64,000 bases of DNA. Source: Coriaria nepalensis. Lineage: Eukaryota > Streptophyta > Magnoliopsida > Cucurbitales > Coriariaceae. Both the position numbers and the translations under genes were made by a program. How positions within the stretch are numbered: position 1 is the stretch's first letter; each line of letters starts with the position of its first letter. Of this stretch, positions 50,482 through 61,499 are shown piece by piece. The stretch spans positions 2,549,501 through 2,613,500 of the forward strand of contig CP114489.1 of NCBI GenBank assembly GCA_027186245.1, given 5' to 3'. The notes under the pieces are model-generated. The model worked only from the letters and a program-made list of their open reading frames with translations, searched no databases and was not told the DNA's origin.

Positions 50482-51523
50482 TCAGCCCCACAGGAAAAAA
50501 CCTGAAAACCAGAGGGTAAGAAGAACAAGTGCATAGGATAATTTAGTACCTTCCCTACCACCACTTGCATCAGTTATGCTTGTGCCTGTTGGACTAATCC
50601 CTGTTCCGTACACTGATGGGGTTATTCCGGTGGTTGTTGTGGTAGTTGATGGCGTCGCTGTGGTGGTCGAGGGACTTGCTGTGGTATTGCTGGTTGGAGT
50701 TCCGTTTGTTGGCGAGGTGGTTGTGGTTGTAGGTGTTGTTGAAGTACTGGAGCTGAAAAAAAGGAAAATAAACTTCATATTTAACTCTCTGCAGAATTAA
50801 TCATGCAATTGCACATAAATTAACACGGTGGAGAAGAGGATTGACAACAGAACAGCATCTAGATCTACTTTCCTAGATTACATTTCCCCAACCCCCCCGC
50901 CCCTCCCCCAGAAAGGCTAAGATAATGACAAATCAGACCCCCAAGAAATTCAATATTTGCAGAGCAGAGAGATGGGTAAAAAATAATACCTGGGATAAAC
51001 ACAAGAACCACTTACAGCTGTAAATACACAGCAGAAAAAGGATTCAACATTACAGAAGAAAAAGGGAGTGTTTGGAAACCAAGAAAGTTAGGACAGAAAG
51101 AAAGAAGGAAAGAAAGAAGGTCGGGGGGCCTTACTAGGAGCAGTAGTGGAAGGAGTGGCGGCACCGGAGAAATCACAGCTGCCTGAGACCTGACCTTTCT
51201 TCTGGAAATAGCTATTAACGGCATAGTTGCAGTGGTCTTGAATAGTGTTAGGCTGATAACAAGCTCCCGTTTGGAGAATAGGGGAGCAGTCAGCTCCTGC
51301 TCCACATGCATAGTCTAGTGTTTTCTGAAGGGCTTGCTCTGTTTGCCCTGTTTTACATATACAATAAGTTGCACCTGCAAATAACAAACCATTAAAGACC
51401 CATTTTTTGGGAGAAAATGAACAATGAGATAGCAGGCGGCGGTGGAGGAAGAGATCAGTTCTTACTTGAATGAGAAGTGAGGGAGAGGAAGAGGACGAGA
51501 CACATTGAAAGAACAGGCGCCAT
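50482..51523 (-). CDS. PDCB: Plasmodesmata callose-binding protein (X8/CBM43, GPI-anchored)
   Basis: Four exons, 51523-51466, 51374-51135, 51017-50990 and 50752-50482, give 198 residues. A signal peptide (MAPVLSMCLVLFLSLTSHSS) leads to one X8/CBM43 domain (about residues 20-100) with the expected cysteines: TYCICKTG, DYACG-GADCSPI, GACYQPN, DHCNYAVNSYFQ and GSCDFSG. A Thr/Ser/Pro-rich linker follows, then a small-residue omega site near DASGG and a hydrophobic tail (LSYALVLLTLWFSGFFLWG) typical of a GPI signal. Such proteins bind callose at the plasmodesmal neck and influence cell-to-cell transport. The 28-nt third exon (VSGSCVYP) is required: without it the last exon would be read out of frame, and with it the frame runs through SSSTSTTP to the GPI tail. 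Intact; the exact PDCB paralogue is not resolved. Confidence 0.92.
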
Positions 51524-52919
51524 AATGTTGAACAGAGAAGGCAAAAGAAGATGACACAAGTATGGGGTGGAAGTAACCAGCGATTATGAAGCTTCAATGA
51601 AAATCTGGTGAAACTAGGATATCAACAGAGAGAGAGAGAGAGGAGTTTTGTAGCATGTAATGAAAGTGAAGAGTAACGGTGGGTGTGAGGGGTAATGTTG
51701 TGTATCACTGTATGTCTCTTATATGCCTCTTAAGAAATGTCTTTTTACTTTTAGACCCCCCCTCGAGTGTCAGAATCGTGCCTGAATCAGAAAGAAAAAT
51801 TCAGTCGAGAAGAAATTTATCTGAGTTAAGACTAAGTAACTAACTATGTAAATGATAGTGCGAGGGCGACACCCGCGGTACTATAAATATTTATTATTCA
51901 ATTTTTTCTTAAATTAAATAATATTTAATAATTTCAGATATCATATGATAATGACATGTGTATGAAATTTGGCTTATTATATACTACCCATATTTTTAAA
52001 GAGTTCAAATTATACATCGTGGAATCTGGGGAGTGATCACACGGAACCAGACTAGAAAAATTAGGTGCCAGACAAAAAAGGGGAAACGCTTGTGAGTGTG
52101 ATCCGAGCATGCTATGTGGTGGCATGTGCTATGAATTTTCCCCTGCTCTCTTTTTTACATCACTTTTTTTTTTTTTTTTGAAGAAAGTGATGGAATGGTA
52201 TTTTGGAATTCCTGTCAGAGTGAAAAGTGGAAAGCAGAACGGACCACCAAGCATAAAAAAGCTAGATGCCCTCATCTCTCTATCTTCACCGACACGTGTT
52301 GTAACAAGATTGGTCAAACACCTCCAATAAAATGTTATATGAATTGTAATTGATTAGCCTCTCCATAGAGAAATCTAGCACATTAATTAACTAATTGATA
52401 TAATATATAGGTGATAATATAAATAAATAATTAAAAAGTAGATCTTGTCGCAAACAGGAATTTGATTGGTTGTCACGGGTTTCAATCTCATGTTTCCATT
52501 GGGCTTCATCTAGTACCATCCCATCCATCCCCATCTTCTTATATCTGTTGGGCTCCCTTTCCAATCAGGCCCATATATATTTCAGACGCTATAAATTATA
52601 ATAATTGAACATATGGGCCGAAAAATGGCCCATATAGAGTCAGTCATAGAAAGTTAGATTTCTAGCCCGCAAATGATGATGGTCCAGCCAAGTTCTAACT
52701 TAGTGGGATGAACGCCGCCTAATAACAAAGTACAATGACGTGTCACTTTAAACTGTATACTCTCTCTTTCTCGTGGCCTTGCAGTTTCAGTAGAGTTTAA
52801 CTCGGCCTCAAAACCCTAACGTATCTGACCGGAACTGAAATGAATCACCACCATCATTTCCCTCTGTAAAAACTATACCCAAAGAGCAGGGATCCAAAAG
52901 CCTCAATTCTAATTCATCC
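51524..52919. other. Divergent promoter region between the X8 and PPR genes
   Basis: The two flanking genes are transcribed away from this spacer. It includes GA-repeat leader sequence of the X8 gene (51630-51645) and AT-rich DNA. A T18-type tract lies near 52162-52181. GGCCCATA-type motifs occur around 52570-52640, which in plants are often TCP-type promoter elements of genes for organelle or translation proteins and would suit the PPR gene. No gene is seen. Confidence 0.45.
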
Positions 52920-55900
52920 ATGGCGTCTCAAATGGCGATCCTCGCCAGAACCAGAAACGTGTTCGGAGCCTTAAACCTCAACAGTTCCAACCACATCAAG
53001 ACCATCACCACCTCCGCATTCCTCTCGCAGGAACCTCAACTCGCTACTGAACCACCTTCTGACGTGCATTCAACTCCACTACCTCCAAATCCTGCATCCG
53101 GTAGTCCTCTCTACAACGAGAACTGGCGTAGTCCTATCCCGAACTCTTCGATGACTGAGTCTCTTATCCCACTCGGGTTTCTCAACCGGTCGCCTAGCAA
53201 TCGAATCCAAGCGCTTTCGCAAACCCTGGATGGTCAGAGCTTAATGGACAAGTTCGCTGAGTGGACGGCGTCGCAGTGTTGGGCGGATGTGAAGCAGTTG
53301 TTTGAGTTATGGATTCGGTCTTTGGATAAGAACGGGAAACCTAATAAACCTGATGTGAATTTGTATAACAATTACTTGAGAGCTAATCTGATGATCGGTG
53401 CCTCAGCTGGGGAGCTTCTCGATCTGCTCACTCAGATGGAGGATTATGCTATTGTGCCAAACACTGCGTCGTTTAACTTGGTGCTGAAGTCTATGTATCA
53501 GACCAGGGAGACTGTGGCAGCAGAGAAATTGTTTGAACGGTTAGCTGTTAAATATTGCTCAGTTCTCTCTCTTCTTAGATAATGTACGAGAGAAGCAAGA
53601 GCCATTTGATTTATTTATTTATTTATTTTCAAAAAGTTGAATTCTTTAAGGGAATGATGAGTTGCACATAATGTGTTCCAAGTATGAAAATTGGATTTTT
53701 AAGTTACTTGTTTCTTAATATGCTTATGATTTGATGCTTAAAACCTGGAGTGAAGGGGTTATGGCACTGTCTGACATCGTTTGTATCTGTGTAGAAAATA
53801 GTAAGTGCAATAATATCTCTGAACTGATCATCACTTTATTGGTGTCAGGATGCAGGAAGGAACAGAATCCGAGCCTGATGATGAGTCTTATGGCTTGATG
53901 ATTGGCATGCTGTTTTTAACAGACCAAACCGATGCTGCCTTGAAATACATCGACTTGACTTTAAAGTCAGGGTCTATGCTGTCATTGAGTGTGTTCACTG
54001 ATTGTGTGCGAAGTTGTATTGACAAGGGTAGGCTGGACACATTGGTATCTATCATTGATAGATGCAAGGTAACAAAAAATTGATAGAGTGTGGATAAATT
54101 TCTATGAGAAGTTATTCATGTTCAATATTTTTTGGTTTTTTCTTGTTGGTTTTATCAGAAAACTGTAGAGAATAAAGCTCTTTGTCCACCTTGGAACTTG
54201 TGCAACTACATTGCTGAAGTTGCTTTGCAAGAGGATCATAGCAAGTTGGCTTTTTATTCGCTGGAATTCATGGCCAGATGGATAGCCCGGGGTGAGAATG
54301 CAAGGCCTCCGGTATATCTCTCTGTAGATGAAGGGTTGGTGGTATCAGCACTTGGAGCTGCAGGAAGAACTTACGATTCCACTCTTCTTGATGCTTCATG
54401 GGCAATTTTAAAGCGTTCATTGCGCCAAAAGAAGGCTCCTAATCCTGAATCGTATCTTGGGAAGATTTATGCCCTTGCATCATTCGGGAATTTGCCAAGA
54501 GCTTTTTCTACGCTCCAGGAATTTGAAGCGGCTTATGGAAATTCTTATGGAGAATCTCAGGAAGAAATGTTCTCTCCGTTCACCTCTTTATATCCATTGG
54601 TTTTGGCGTGCTCTGAAAAGGGTTTTGAGACTTTAGACACAGTATATCTTTTGTCTGCCTAACTTCGATTCATATTTTTCATATTTTTTTAATGGATAGT
54701 GTATTTCAAAGTTGCAGCCTCGATCTTTAGTTCAGGGAAGCTTCCTTTTGATCTACATTATTTTTATATTTCTCAGGTGTATTTTCAACTAGAGAACATT
54801 AGTCGTGCAGATATGCCTTACAAGTCAGTTGCTGCTTTGAATTGCGTAATTTTAGGTTGCGCAAATATATGGGATCTTGACCGTGCCTACCAAACTTTTG
54901 AAGCAATTAGTTCTACTTTTGGATTGACCCCTAATATTCATTCATACAACGCTTTGATGCATGCATTTGGAAAGCTCAAGAAGGTGAACAATTATTTTTT
55001 GTTTTTATTTTTATTTTTAATTGTTTCTTCGATGTTTGTGATATAGCCATCAACTTTATCTAAATCAATTAGTTTTGTCTATAGGCTTATTAGCCATTCT
55101 TATCTCTCAGTCAGTAACATAATTGGTACAGAAAAATTAGATAAAAAGGGGTAACTACAGATGGACCCCTGAGGTTTTAACAGATGTAGGTGGATCCCTT
55201 GTGGCTTACAACACTACAATTAACCCTTTCTTTCCATCACTTTTTAAAATCCAAATCTACCCTTATATTTAATATGTAAATAAAAAAGTTTAATTCTTTG
55301 TGAGGTTAATGCTTTATCATACTCTTACCATTTTGTTTTTAAATTTTGCAAAATTATATTTTGGATATATGTCATCTTTTTTATTTATTTATTAAAATTG
55401 AATGATTTGAAAATGAATTCATCCTTAAATATTATAGTAAGTCTATTTTATCTTTTCAATTTTTTCAGTTTAACTCAACCAAATAAGTATATTTTGAGCA
55501 AGAGAGTAACAAAATACTTGAAGATCAAAGTGAGAGCAAAATACTAGGTTTGCATGTTTATTTTTCTGTAGGGGATCCACCTATAATTTTGAAAACCACG
55601 AGAGATATCCTATATTAAATGGGAATCTCAAGAGATTCACCTGTAATTTACCCTTATAGCTTGTTTGGTCGTGATTAGGCGGTATCGGGAAATGGAATTC
55701 GATTCCATTTCCATCATTTGGTTACATTTCATCTATTCTGTGGAATGAAGAGGACCCACTTTTTGATTCCTTGACCGGGCAAAAATCAATTCTTCTCATT
55801 ACCTGTTAGGGGGTGGTAATGCCGAGAATTAGGAAAACATGTGCAAATTTGATTCCTGTCCCCATTACTTCAGTTCTTTGCGAACCTACCTTCAGTCTTT

Positions 55901-57322
55901 CCCATTTCTACATCTCGACGGCTTGCTTACTTCCCTATGTCTCTCTCTTACTGAACCTACATTCTCTCTAAATTCCCTTTCCAGAAATTCTTCTTCATGA
56001 AATGGGTCTCCACACCTTCCTCGACAGCGACCCAACTTCTTCAGTCACTGTCAAATCGCCTCCATCTTTGGCTCCTCTTTATCCCAACCATTCCAAAAAC
56101 CATGGCTTTTGCTGCTCCTTTTGAACGACCTCTCACGATTTGAAGGACGTGGGAACAAGCGAAGTGATGATGATCTTGATGATGACGTGATTCCAATGGA
56201 GATTATACTACCGATGATTCTGATGGATATCTTGCGAAAAGATAATTTGGTGGGAATGATTATTCTGATGATGAAGAATGAGAGTGGAAAAAAAAAGTAA
56301 CGAAGAAATCATTCAAGAAAAAATAATGCAACTATGAATGAATCTGCAATTTTTCAACTTTTTTTATCATTGCATTTCCTGCAACTTACTATTGTCATTT
56401 GTCAGATCCATTTTCCACAGAGCATGGTTCAATTTCATGAATAGGAAGAAAAATGGGAAAGATGAACCTAGGGAGGAAGAAGACTATCTGTGAAATTGGG
56501 GCAAAATGGGGAGTAAGTGATGAGGGTAAAATTGTAGAAATGTTTAAGTTTAAGGGTAAATTTGGAAATTGATGTGAAATATTAGGGGTACAAATGTTAT
56601 TATAAATGTAATTTAAGTGATTCTTCATGTATATTCATTGCAAACCAAAAAGTGAAATCCATTTCTTTGCGGAATTAAGAAATTTATTCCTTAGTAAACC
56701 AAACATAAGCTCCTAATTACATCATTCCATCCGTGATTCTAGCCATTCTCATTCCACCCATGGATCGGAATCAAACGAGCTATTATAGAAAGCATAGATT
56801 TGTTGTGCTTTCATTTCTGTCCGTCTGCCAGAAAAGGGGCCCAACATGCATCATAAGAAGAATAAACACTGAATGACCTAATGAATTACTTTTGTGGTCC
56901 TTTTGCAGACATTTGAAGCTACAAGGGTGTTTGAACATTTAGTGAGTTTGGGAGTTAAACCAAATGCTATGTCTTATTCATTGCTTGTTGATACTCATCT
57001 TATCAACCGTGATCTCAAATCCGCTCTCTCTGTCATTGATGATATGGTAACATTACGCTTTTTGGCATTTTACAACCACTTTCATAGTTGAGAATAACGA
57101 GTAGCTGATTTAGAATATGACAATCCTATTTGGAAGGTATCTGCTGGATTCACTCCAACAAGAGAAGTGCTGAAAAAGGCCAGGAGGCGATGCATTAGAG
57201 AGATGGACTATGACAGTGATGATCGAGTGGAATCTCTGGTTAGAAATTTCAAGATTCGAATGGGTACAGAAAACCGCAGGGATATGCTATTCAATCTTCA
57301 GTACAACACCAATTTTCTCTGA
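52920..57322 (+). CDS. P-class pentatricopeptide repeat protein, mitochondrial (At1g26460-like)
   Basis: Six exons: 52920-53539, 53849-54068, 54159-54641, 54777-54983, 56909-57046 and 57137-57322. All joins are in frame at GT-AG sites, giving 617 residues. The N-terminus (MASQMAILARTRNVFGALNL) is basic and hydroxylated, suggesting mitochondrial import. Conserved stretches include PDVNLYNNYLRANLMIGASA, PNTASFNLVLKSMYQ, NCVILGCANIWDLDRAYQ, TPNIHSYNALMHAFGKLKK and YSLLVDTHLINRD. There is no E or DYW tail. The protein closely resembles Arabidopsis At1g26460. Exon 1 was ended at 53539 because the CG/G split gives FERMQEG, which fits the family. Intron 4 is 1.9 kb and carries two transposons. Function is presumably organellar RNA or ribosome related; the target is not known. 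Intact. Confidence 0.93.
55149..55653. mobile_element. Non-autonomous DNA transposon in PPR intron 4 (505 bp)
   Basis: The left end GGGTAACTACAGATGGACCC corresponds to the reverse-complemented right end GGGTAAATTACAGGTGAATC, with similarity continuing inward (CTGAGGTTTT against TTGAGATTCC). GGGTAAATTAC-type ends are widespread in plant Mutator-like and related MITEs. The interior is AT-rich and non-coding. A target-site duplication was not evident, possibly because another element inserted at its right border. Confidence 0.65.
55657..56782. mobile_element. PIF/Harbinger-like non-autonomous element in PPR intron 4 (1.1 kb)
   Basis: The left end TAGCTTGTTTGGTC is mirrored at the right by AATCAAACGAGCTA (TAGCTCGTTTGATT when reversed). 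The element is flanked on both sides by TTA (55654-55656 and 56783-56785), the target duplication expected of PIF/Harbinger elements. A second inner inverted similarity involves the ATTCCATTTCC/GGAATGA type sequence. Internal short open frames (56109-56300) have no recognisable transposase. It abuts the 505-bp element on its left. Confidence 0.65.
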
Positions 57323-58661
57323 TAGGTAACTCCTTACATGTGCTACAATCCTGTTGCCTAACACTAGTCCAGAAAGATTTTCTTGTCTAGAACCCACTTT
57401 CCTTTGAGAGTAACTCATGAGGATTGAAGGTAGCCTGATATCTAATAACACGATCAGAATTTCGTTCAAAGTTGGTAGGTATTAAGAGTTTATCGTCTAG
57501 ACTGAAAAATGTTATCAATATCTTCTAATTTTTTAAGGAAATTTGGGCAATGATTCTCCTTAAGAGGTTAATATGGTTTTGCTTGCAGGGTCTGTATTTG
57601 TCTCTATCCAGAGTATATCTCTACTTAGGTTCTGATGGATACTCCTATATATCTTCCGAAGTTGGGGTTTCCTCCTTGTTTGTAAATTTACCCAGTTATT
57701 TCTACATGTTAGAGGTTGGACAGGATGACCCAGCAGCCCTATTTTTGTTATATTTCTCCATTATATCATTACAATTTTATTTTTTTTCTTCCGAGTATTT
57801 TTTTAAGGTAGAGCCAAGTTCAACTAACTGAAGGATTTGAATATTGACGGAGGAAAATAATGTATGACAAATTCCAATAACAATACCTTGTATTTGTATC
57901 CTCTCGCTTTTCTAAATATCTATAGCATTATGCACTCAATGATGAGCACTTCTTTGCAAAGCGCCCCATGATTTCAACCCCAAATGAATGATCTTCTGCT
58001 CTCATGAAAAATCAATAGGTATTTTGTTTCCTCTACGTCAGAATATATATAATAAAAAGAGCTGTTCACAAAACTTGATTTCATGCGGATGTTTGCGGAT
58101 GAATGAAATTGTGTCATAAATATTGACTGTCAAATATCATATGTTATGAATTTTATTAGACTATGAGAATAATACATAGTTATGCCGAATATAATCGATA
58201 TGTATAGAGATAATTTTAACCCTTCATATGATTTAACTTGGTTTTTTTCTATTTTGGTACAGTCGGACTAACAATTCAACAGGAAAGAGCTGTGTAGAAT
58301 TTGAGCAATAAAATGGCTGGTTAGGACTTGGGAGAGAAAGATCATAAAAATTACAAATGGTGAAAGTAACGACATCAAGTAAAGTAAGGAAAAAGAGAAT
58401 CTCAAATCAGATACTCCGGAGAAATGACACTAAACAAGAAAGGGGGGCAGGAAAGAGTAAACTTGATTGGATAACACTAATCTACCCCACCATCCACTTC
58501 TAGGATAACACGAAAAGGAGCTATCATATTGATATATTGCCTTTGCTAACTGGTATGATATCTTGACTTCAAGGTTTCTGCAAAATAGTAAAGTTAGGGT
58601 ATTAAGCAGTGAAGAACAACCCAAACTCTAAAAAAGAAAAGAAAAAGGTGTAAGAACTCAC
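57323..58661. other. Spacer between the PPR gene and the 14-3-3 pseudogene
   Basis: PPR 3' flank and AT-rich DNA. The open frame 57550-57831 is hydrophobic and low in complexity and resembles no known protein. 58250-58661 is the 3' side of the 14-3-3 remnant. No intact gene is seen. Confidence 0.5.
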
Positions 58662-59415
58662 CTCAGGTTCAGCAGGTTTATTAGAATCCTCAGGTTTGAT
58701 GTTTTCTTCACCTGATGAATGCATTTAGTTTGATTTTGGTATTATTATTAAGCAATAAATGGAGATGTTTTGTCGCCATCAGAAAATAATTGAAAACTCC
58801 ATGGATTTTCATAAGCAAATCAATCTTACCTCCATCCTCGGGCAAATCAGAGGTCCAGAGAGAGAGGTTCTCTCTCAAAAGCTGCATGATCAAGGTGCTG
58901 TCCTTGTAGGATTCCTCACTCAATGTGTCCAACTCTGCAATTGCCTCATCAAATGCTTGTTTACCCAAATGGCAACCTCTACAACATTTAGCAAAAGTAA
59001 AAAGAAAATCATGAGAGCAAAAAACAAAAAAAAAAAAGATAAATAATATGAGGTCTTCAAAAACAGGGACTAAAGAAATAGAACCATAATACCTCTTGAG
59101 AGAATTCATGATCTCATAGTAGAAGTCAGAAGACAGAGAAGTTGAGAGCAAGGCCAAGATGGATTGGGTGGGTTGATAGAAGGTCAGTGTTTGCAGTAGC
59201 TGAAGCAGCCTAAAAAGCATAAAGCAATTGGGAAAAAACACATGAACAAAGGAAAAGCTTTAACATGAAATGCATTGATTCAATGTTCATAAATGTGTAA
59301 AGAGTTAACAAAAAAATGCATGCCTCATATCCCTTCAACGACTGCTCCACGGCCTCTTTCCTATCCTGGTCAGTCTTAAACTCAGCAAGATATCGATAAT
59401 TATATCACCTTTCCT
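58662..59415 (-). pseudogene. 14-3-3 protein (GRF) pseudogene, 3' part with introns
   Basis: Exon-like blocks on the minus strand: about 59415-59324 ([20 protein letters not shown]), 59209-59093 ([20 protein letters not shown] then FSVF, later [10 protein letters not shown]), 58978-58830 ([19 protein letters not shown], then [20 protein letters not shown]) and 58711-58662 ([17 protein letters not shown]). These are the last helices and acidic tail of a phosphoserine-binding 14-3-3 protein. The first about 120 residues (helices 1-4) are missing upstream. Lesions are two extra bases in the KGDYYRY stretch, a 7-base insertion after FSVF that shifts frame, and a GC instead of GT donor after 59324. 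Retained introns show a decayed genomic duplicate, not a retrocopy. Confidence 0.85.
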
Positions 59416-59661
59416 GAATCATTCATGACATTGCAAATTAACTTCCCAAATTCAGCTCATAGATTTGCATAATAATCAATTTAGAATAAACTTAGCATTA
59501 AAACTTGAAAAAGGTTCCTCTGCGGCTCTGCCCATTTTTTATACGTAAAAAGTACCCTTATCCAGATACCCTTGGAAAAGCTGCGAAAGATAAAGAGTAG
59601 AAAATAATATTTAAATTAACTTCTCAATGATTCCTGAAATTTTGCTTTGAACCAGAAAGAA

Positions 59662-60724
59662 ATGGAACAATGCGGGGTTTTGAGCATAATTGTTGGGGTA
59701 TTGTTGTTGTTTAGTGTGAGAAGATCAGAAGGGATTAGATTTGTGATAGACAGGGAAGAGTGCTTCTCTCATAACATTGAGTACCAGATAGACACTGTTC
59801 ATGTTTCCTTTGTCCTCATTAAACCCGTTTCAGTTTGGCGTTACGGCAAAGACGGGGTTGATCTTGTGGTTTTACATTCTTCAATCTCAACTCTTGTTAA
59901 CATATTTGAAAGAGGGGGAGACTTGTGTGTCTCACTTGTGGGGCACAATCGACCATGTTTAGTTTTTTATATGACAATTTTGAGATCTTGTTCTCCTCAG
60001 ATATGACCTTTGGGCGAGCTAATCCACGATAGTCGTGACCAGACAAGTGACGAGTTAGAGTTTGTGGCTCAAAGCAAGGGACTCCATCGCTTCTGCTTTA
60101 CAAACAAGTCTCCTCATCAACATGCCATTGATTTCGATCTCTACATTTCTCACTTTTCATCGTTATACTACCATGATGACACTCATGCAAAAGATGGTGA
60201 GAGAGTCAGAAAAATCATCGCTTGAATTCTTTTCTCTTCCTTTTCAACCTTTCATTGTTGGTTAGAACTCCTGTTGGGATATGTTGCAGAGCATTTTAGT
60301 TCTCTAATGGAACATATAGCTGAGCTGGAGGAAGCTCTTTACGTTGCCCAATTTGAGCGGCATATGATTGAGGCTCAGACTCACCACCTGGTACGTAATA
60401 TTTGTTGTACATTGTGATACTTGTTAATTGACCAATTCTTTAGTATTTATAAAATTTTAGGAAAACTAAGTAACTTGGCATGATAAACTAACCTTCCTTT
60501 CTATGACAAACTTCGATCCATTTTTTAAATGTCTATGGATAGTAAGGAGGAAGACAGTGCTTGATTACCATTTTCTTTTTCTTCTGCATTGAATGAGATC
60601 AATGACCCGAAGAGCGATTTACAAGTCGGTGTTCGAATCGGCCGCACTGGTTGGTGCTAGTTTTCTCCAAGTCTACCTATTCCGTTGTCTATTCGAACAG
60701 AGGCTGAGGTTATCCAGAAACTAA
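59662..60724 (+). pseudogene. p24 (emp24/gp25L) cargo receptor gene, probably pseudogene
   Basis: Four exons (59662-59868, 60001-60196, 60290-60390, 60598-60724) follow a plant p24-beta protein of the early secretory pathway. They show a signal peptide (VLSIIVGVLLLFSVRRSEG), the GOLD domain (ECFSHNIEYQIDTVHVSF, GLHRFCFTNKSP), a coiled coil (LMEHIAELEEALYVAQFE) and a TM segment (SAALVGASFLQVYLFRCLFE). Two defects stand out. Exon 2 begins ATA TGA where relatives have Lys-Gly, a stop in the frame that continues GELIHD. The last exon's TM frame (from 60602) is one base out of phase with exon 3. No alternative AG or GT site nearby repairs either. The C-terminus (RLSRN) lacks an obvious dilysine tail. 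Sequence error cannot be excluded. Confidence 0.75.
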
Positions 60725-61499
60725 AGACAGAAACGATCTTGTTTAAACCGATTTTATGTAATTCCAAATCCATATAAAGATAACTCTCTTAAACTTGTTT
60801 AACTCAGGATGTAATACAGCTGGTTTTCATTGTTAAATGCCATGCGTTCTTGTGATCAAAGATCAATCCTACGAGGATGACTCCCTTAACTCAAAAAGAT
60901 TATTTAAAAAAGAAAAAATATAAAATAAAATTGCAAACTGAATTCTAGGCATGGACATTTTTCCTGTTCCCGATTGAAAATTTTTATCCCATTTCCGTTT
61001 GAAATTTTGATCTATTCCCGTTACCGTTCCAATATTAAGGATCAGAAATAGGAATAGGAACGAGACCACTTTTAATTCCGTTACCGTTCCTATTTCTGAA
61101 TAATATTTAAGAAAAAAATTAACTAATTTATACCTTTTTAGTCACAATAATATAATTATAGATGTTGAATCAAAACTTTTATTGTTAATTTACTATTAAT
61201 TTTGTAATATTTTAAAATTATGATTATTCTAAAAACTATGAATTTAGATTATTATATAAATTAAATAATAAGTAATTTATTAAAAATTTTAAATTAAATT
61301 TTGATCGAGAATCCCAATCTAATTCCCATAATACCGAGATACCAAATTGGTAATAAAGATTTCATTCCCATTCCCGATATCATTCCGGACGGGAAAAATG
61401 CCCACCCCTACTCGGTAGAAAATAACACGTTTTTTTCAATCGTATTACAAAAACTCCATAACATTCAAATTCCCTATTTTTGTAATCATCCTCACTCAC
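60725..61499. other. Spacer between the p24 remnant and KTI12
   Basis: AT-rich spacer largely occupied by a 465-bp inverted-repeat element (60946-61410). No gene is seen. Confidence 0.6.
60946..61410. mobile_element. MITE with about 21-bp terminal inverted repeats (465 bp)
   Basis: The left end TAGGCATGGACATTTTTCCT matches the reverse complement of the right end TAGGGGTGGGCATTTTTCCC at 16 of 20 positions. Inner sequence repeats CCGTTCC/ATTCCCG and GGAATAGGAACG motifs in both orientations. TAGGGGTGGGCA-type ends are common in plant hAT-like MITEs. It has no coding capacity. An 8-bp target-site duplication was not found. Confidence 0.75.

Noticed and set aside
50576..50800. Valine-rich + strand frame
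   Set aside because: Antisense of the Thr/Pro-rich linker of the X8 protein.
57550..57831. 93-codon hydrophobic frame after the PPR gene
   Set aside because: AT-rich codons for Phe, Leu, Tyr and Ser, no domain, and position in the 3' flank of the PPR gene.
59647..60006. Reading the first p24 exon straight on as a 119-codon protein
   Set aside because: After GVDLV the frame enters an intron with a GTTTTA donor; conservation resumes at 60007 (PLGELIHD).
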